This document shows, one piece after another, positions 20,546 to 24,891 of a DNA stretch of 24,891 nucleotides. Positions within the stretch are counted from its first letter, which is position 1. Every line of letters begins with the position of its first letter. The DNA is taken from assembly GCA_022592435.1 (NCBI GenBank), contig JABYQS010000400.1, positions 1 to 24,891 of the forward strand, read 5' to 3'. This stretch comes from Cerioporus squamosus (taxonomy: Eukaryota > Basidiomycota > Agaricomycetes > Polyporales > Polyporaceae). The position numbers and the translations under genes were made by a program. Under the pieces are notes generated by a model. The model was given only the letters and a program-made list of their open reading frames with translations, was not told where the DNA came from and ran no database searches.

Positions 20546-21119
20546 AGCGTCGAATGACGGTGAGGTTATGAGGTTAAGTCTCAAAATTGAAAGAGTCGAT
20601 GGCGGTAGGAAGTCAGACATAAACTCGAGCGATGATGCGCCTCCAGATGGTCAGCAAAACTATGTCGTTTGTATCCACTATGTACCAGAGTCCTTGCCAA
20701 TGTCACGAGAACATGGGTTGCATATGTGATTGTTCGCGCAAAACCTCTTCTGCAAGACTCCAATCGGTTCCTACCAACACAGCAAGCGACATGGCAGTAC
20801 TTACTTCATGGCCTCGACAAACCCAGAGCGCGATCCGCGACAGATCGGCCGGGAAAACTCGGAGAGAAATCAACCGCCCCCGAACGGAGCATCAACCCGC
20901 TCAATCGGAGCTCAAAATTATGACTAAACCCCACCGCACTCCGAAAATGCCCCTGTTGCTCCGTTATAAATATGTGGCGTGAGTAGCCGGGCGTATGGTG
21001 ACAACAGGTGCTCCGACGCTTAGGGTCGGCACCATCTTCACCACTGACGACGACGACTGCTACAGTTTCTCTGCTGCAGCGACATTGAGCAGCGTTTCTG
21101 CGAAACACTCTCGAGCAAA
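20546..21119. other. Intergenic region with FZO1 promoter
   Basis: 574 bp between the MACPF gene stop and the FZO1 start, both on the plus strand. It holds the MACPF 3' flank and the FZO1 upstream region. No other gene was recognised. Confidence 0.4.
20965..20970 (+). promoter_or_regulatory. TATA-like element upstream of FZO1
   Basis: TATAAA within CCGTTATAAATATG, 155 bp upstream of the FZO1 ATG. The position is reasonable for a fungal TATA box. Not tested; AT-rich words occur by chance. Confidence 0.35.
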
Positions 21120-23865
21120 ATGGCTCTGTCGTACATTCCTGGCGCTGCTCGCGTAGGGTCACCGCAGCCTGCGGTGGAGAGCTCACCCAAACATCTTACT
21201 GAAGGAGTCCAGGAGGCGTATATTGAGCATAAGAACAGGTGAGCTCCTCCTTGTCGGTCGGGTAGTCCTCTCGAGGGTCGGAATGGGCGGGCTAGGTGGC
21301 AATGGGATCTGGGCAAGTTTGACATGCTGGTGGGCTGATTGGACTTCCTCGGACGGAATGCTCGACCGGTCAATATCGCAACCCCCTACACCTGTCTGAC
21401 CTCCTCATAGATTGCTCAAAGCCTTGGACTCGACAAAGGCAATTCTCGGCGACCTGAGGAAGTTCAACAAGGACGATTGGGTTGTCCGTTACCCTCAGTT
21501 GCAGGAACAACCTGCCACCGCCGAGCCTTCCCCCTCTTCTACTCCAAAGCGCAAGGGCACTCGTCGTTCTCTCTCCTTCCCCGATGAGCCGTCTTTCCAG
21601 GCCGAGGTCATCGTCCGTCCTGCGAAGGCTGGTCTGACCCGTTCGGTCACCCTTGCTTCCATTGCCGACAATGAGGAGGAGCCTGCCTCGGCGGCGGATG
21701 ATGAAGACCGTCTGGTTTCCCCTGCTGAGGCGTCCGACTTCCACGTTTTCCGTCTCGACCTGAAGCTTGGTGCACACGGTTCGTCGTCTTCCCCTGCTGC
21801 GTTGGTGGCGCAACTCGAGAAGTCGTCCATCGCGAACCTTCTTGACGACCGCATCTTGAACGCCGTCAACCACCTCGACAAGCTCCGGTCGCGGGTTGAG
21901 GACACTTCTTCCAAGGTCCTTGTCACTGGTGATCTGAATGCGGGGAAGTCTACGTTCGTCAACGCGCTGCTCCGTCGGGAAGTGATGCCGGTAGACCAGC
22001 AGCCGTGCACCACTGCGTTCTGTGAGGTTCACGACGCCGCGGAGAACGGCGGCAAGGAGGAGGTCCACGTGTTGAAGGCAGGAACGACGTACTCGCCCAA
22101 CGACGAGACAACGTTTACCCGTGCTACCCTGGCTGATCTGGACTCCATCGTATCCGAGAATGAGGACGAATCGCAGGTGCTCAAGGTCTACCTCTCCGAT
22201 CCTCGTGACCCGCAAGCGTCGCTCCTTAGCAACGGCATCGTCGATATCTCCCTGATCGACGCCCCGGGTTTGAATCGCGACAACACTCACACCACTCGCG
22301 TTTTCGCCCGCCAGGAGGAGATTGACGTTGTGGTATTCGTCGTCTCTGCGGAGAACCACTTCACACTTTCGGCGAAGGAGTTCCTGATGAACGCCAGCCA
22401 CGAGAAGGCGTATCTCTTCATCGTCGTCAACAAGTACGAGCAGATTCGGGACAAGGCCAAGTGCAGGCGCCTCGTTCTCGAGCAGATCAAGCAGCTCAGC
22501 CCGCGCACGTACGAGGACGCTGAGGATCTCGTCCACTTTGTTGACTCGCAGCAAGCCTTGCGCGAGGAAACTGCTCCTTTCAGCAACCTCCAGTCTGCCC
22601 TCCGCTCATTCGTCCTCGTCAAGCGCTCGAAGTCCAAGCTGGCACCTGCTTCGACTTACCTCACGAAGCTGCTCTCCGACGTGGACCTCCTTGTTGGTGC
22701 CAACGCCATCGTCGCGCAGACCGAACTCGAACGTGCTCGTGACGATCTCAACCGCGTCCGGCCTGTTCTCGAGAAGATGAAGAACGGCCGCGAGGCTCTT
22801 GAGGAGAGTCTGGAGTCTGTCGAAGAAAACGGCGCCTCGCGCACTCGCATGCGCACGAAGGAGTTGCTCACCGATGCGGTCGAGCGCGTTGGCCAGGGCA
22901 AGCTCGGCGTCGACTCCCCATCCGTTCACCTCCCTTCCTACCCCGGTCTTCTCGGTATCTGGGACTACGCTCGCGAGGTTCGTCGCGCCCTGCTCGCAAG
23001 TCTCGACCTCGCGGTCAAGCTCTGCGAAAACGAGGCCCGTGCGGTCACGACGGAGGCGGTAAACAAGATCTCTCAGCTCGGGGACAAGCACCTTCCGGAG
23101 GGCGTCGAGCGCTCCAGGCGCGTCTTCATGCCCGAGGCCATGTTCTCCACCCGCGTCGACAAGAAGGGCAACCGCCACTCGAAGCAGGCCTCCCGCACTG
23201 TCGTCGCGGGCGGTCTCTACGGGCTCGGTATCGGTCTCGCGCAGCGCCCGGACATGCTGGAGACGACGTTCTTCGACCTGTTCGACGTCCACCATCAGTT
23301 CTGGGTCCACTTCGGCGAGGGCAAGGGCGACGAGGCCGAAGACATGGCCGTCAGCACGCTCGGTTACGCCTCCGTCGGGCTCGGTGCTCTCACCATGGTT
23401 GGCGGCAAGGTCGTCGGCGCCCGCAGCCTCTTCGAGGGGGTCGTCCGTTTCTGGGACCTCTTCGAGAACGAGTCGGCCCGCAAGTGGGCTGCTCCGGTTC
23501 TCGGCGCCGTCACGATCGGTCTCGCGACGTACCTCATCCTCGAGCTCCCGAGCACCATCCCGCGGACGGTCGGCCGCAGGATCAAGGCTAGCCTGGCGAA
23601 GGAGGTTGAGGAGAAGGGCGAGGAGGGGTCGTTTGTGGGCGCGAACGCGTCGCGGGTGAGCCGCGAGACGCGGAAGGTGCTCAGGCTCGCGTCCTGGGAC
23701 CTCCGGGAGCGCTTCCGGGCGGCGATGGAGGAGCGCGGGCGCGAGGTCCACGGTGCGGAAGAGACGGAGCGGCGGGCGAAGAAGGCCCTCGACTGGTTCC
23801 ACCAGGTCGAGAACCGGGCAGGCGAGGTACGGCAGTCCGTGGTGTCCGTCAGCGACGCCGCATGA
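21120..23865 (+). CDS. FZO1: Mitofusin-type dynamin GTPase of the mitochondrial outer membrane
   Basis: Drives GTP-dependent fusion of mitochondrial outer membranes. Exons 21120-21238 and 21411-23865 (intron 172 nt, GTGAGC to CATAG) give 857 aa, the usual length for fungal Fzo1. The Ser/Pro-rich N-terminal region is followed by heptad-like stretches (LRKF, then LEKSSIANLLDDRILNAVNH before the GTPase). G1 is GDLNAGKST (residue about 213), the G2 Thr is in PCTTAF, G3 is DAPG (about 323) and G4 is NKYE (about 380; the usual final Asp is Glu). A helical region follows (about 440-620). Glycine-rich hydrophobic segments near residues 640, 693 and 737 (VLGAVTIGLATYLILEL) include the membrane anchor, and a basic coiled-coil tail closes the protein (about 770-850). 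The reading frame is undisturbed and codon use is strongly C-ending, unlike the decayed genes to its left. The start ATG sits at AAAATGGC, a good context. Confidence 0.96.
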
Positions 23866-24707
23866 GCACCTCGACCATCTCCTTTCCTCCGACCTCCTCA
23901 TCTGCACGCCCATCTCCATCCACCCTGGTTATATGACTGGATACTCTGCACCCGCTCTTCGCTTTCGTCCCGTACATTATTACAGCCTTCCCCATCGCGG
24001 CCCCGTGCCCGCAAGGTCCCGCCTTACGCTTTGAATTTCATGAAAGCTGTACTTGCTCCTCGCGCCTCTTCGGAGCGCGCTGTTGTTTGCACGACGACCT
24101 TGATAGATTTCCCTCCGCCCGACCTTGCCTACACTCCTTCTACGGTACCGATGTTACTACAACCTTATGCGTTCCTCCTCTACTCACGTCTTACTATACG
24201 ACTCGCATGTATTACTTGTACGACATGGAAGACACCACCAATGCAACCGAGCGCATAATGCTCGCATTGTTTATACTTGTGCGCGTGCTGTGGCTCTTAC
24301 TCCGTCTGCAGTCGACGCGCACGATCGTATCAGAGCAATCCGACTGCCTGTCGGAAACGGCACCACTTGGGTCGACGAAGATAGACAACCTCGAGGACTG
24401 GCAGAACAATACTGATCGTCCGAAGCTGGCATAACTCACCGCGGGAGACAGGATAGGAAGATAACCTGAGGCTCGTCAGTCTGGTGAAAAGCTCCTGGCG
24501 GGGTACTACACGCTGACGCAATTGTCTCGTCAAGACTTCACTGAAACGGTCTTACCCCGGTGTGGACTCCCACGCGCTCACACGACCGTGCACGAAGCAC
24601 AAGACACTCTCCAGGCAAACTAGAATTGCGGTAGGTTACGAGGACGTGACTAGCACCGTAGAACACACTAGTATCGCCTATACAGCAGCAGGTACTACAC
24701 ACGCACT
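23866..24707. other. Convergent intergenic region (FZO1 and ATP4 3' flanks)
   Basis: 842 bp between converging genes. Contains scattered short ORFs without protein-like character and presumably both 3' UTRs. No RNA gene or repeat was recognised. Confidence 0.4.
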
Positions 24708-24891
24708 CTAGATGGCCTTGTTCCTGATGAGCTCTGCAATCCAAAAGCACGCGTCAGCAAGCGTTCAAGAGGAGGAGGAAACACGACACGCACGCTCGAT
24801 CTCGGCGAGAGCACCGGCGAGGATGTCCTTCTGGGTCTTCTCGTTGCTGAGGCTCTTGAGGACGCTGTCGACGACGGACTTGACGAGCTCG
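24708..24891 (-). CDS. ATP4: Mitochondrial F1Fo ATP synthase subunit 4 (b), C-terminal end only
   Basis: Peripheral stalk (stator) subunit of ATP synthase in the mitochondrial inner membrane. Two exons are visible: 24794-24891 (continuing beyond the window), encoding SVLKSLSNEKTQKDILAGAL and AEIE, and 24708-24733, encoding LIRNKAI and TAG. They join in phase across a 60-nt GTGCGT to TGCAG intron. The ending KTQKDIL...AEIEQLIRNKAI is the typical fungal Atp4 C-terminus. Most of the gene lies to the right of the window. Confidence 0.85.

Noticed and set aside
21370..23919. Long minus-strand open frames of 394 and 437 codons
   Set aside because: They are exact antisense shadows of FZO1, open because of its strongly C/G-ending codons. 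They are Arg/Leu/Glu-rich and resemble no family.

Overview
The window reads as nuclear DNA of a filamentous basidiomycete, most likely an Agaricomycete (polypore-like). Genes are broken by many 50-65 nt GT-AG introns. They belong to fungal families: DUG2, FZO1, ATP4, DUF6533, an expanded BCS1-like AAA family, and an aegerolysin/MACPF pair. No rRNA, tRNA or CRISPR array was recognised.

Left third (1-7321), a decayed, transposon-rich stretch: a DUF6533-type membrane-protein pseudogene running off the left edge on the minus strand; an unassigned minus-strand ORF; a short non-autonomous LTR element (LTRs at 2998-3187 and 4311-4497); about 1.8 kb in which I recognise nothing; then the 5' part of a degenerate BCS1-like AAA ATPase gene.

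Middle (7322-12246): a whole hAT-family DNA transposon of 4925 bp with 17-bp terminal inverted repeats (one mismatch) and an 8-bp target duplication (one mismatch). It carries a nine-exon BED/hAT transposase and a second possible gene of unknown function. It sits inside the BCS1-like gene, whose 3' part resumes at 12247 in a continuous reading frame if the element and one target copy are ignored.

Right half: DUG2 (minus, 19 exons, WD40 plus M20 peptidase, glutathione degradosome) with one apparent frameshift; then a head-to-head remnant of a two-component aegerolysin/MACPF pore-forming pair, with both partners broken (aegerolysin 5'-truncated and frameshifted, MACPF with an in-frame stop); then FZO1 (mitofusin, plus, intact, two exons); and at the right edge the last two exons of ATP4 (ATP synthase stator subunit b, minus).

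The conserved genes are housekeeping: mitochondrial fusion, ATP synthase and glutathione turnover. The rest is accessory DNA in various stages of decay. The two most noteworthy objects are the broken aegerolysin/MACPF locus and the intact-ended hAT element lodged in a BCS1-like gene. Because DUG2, the toxin pair and the DUF6533 gene all carry single lesions, uncorrected assembly errors have to be weighed against real pseudogenisation. FZO1 is open for 2.4 kb, which argues against a very high error rate.
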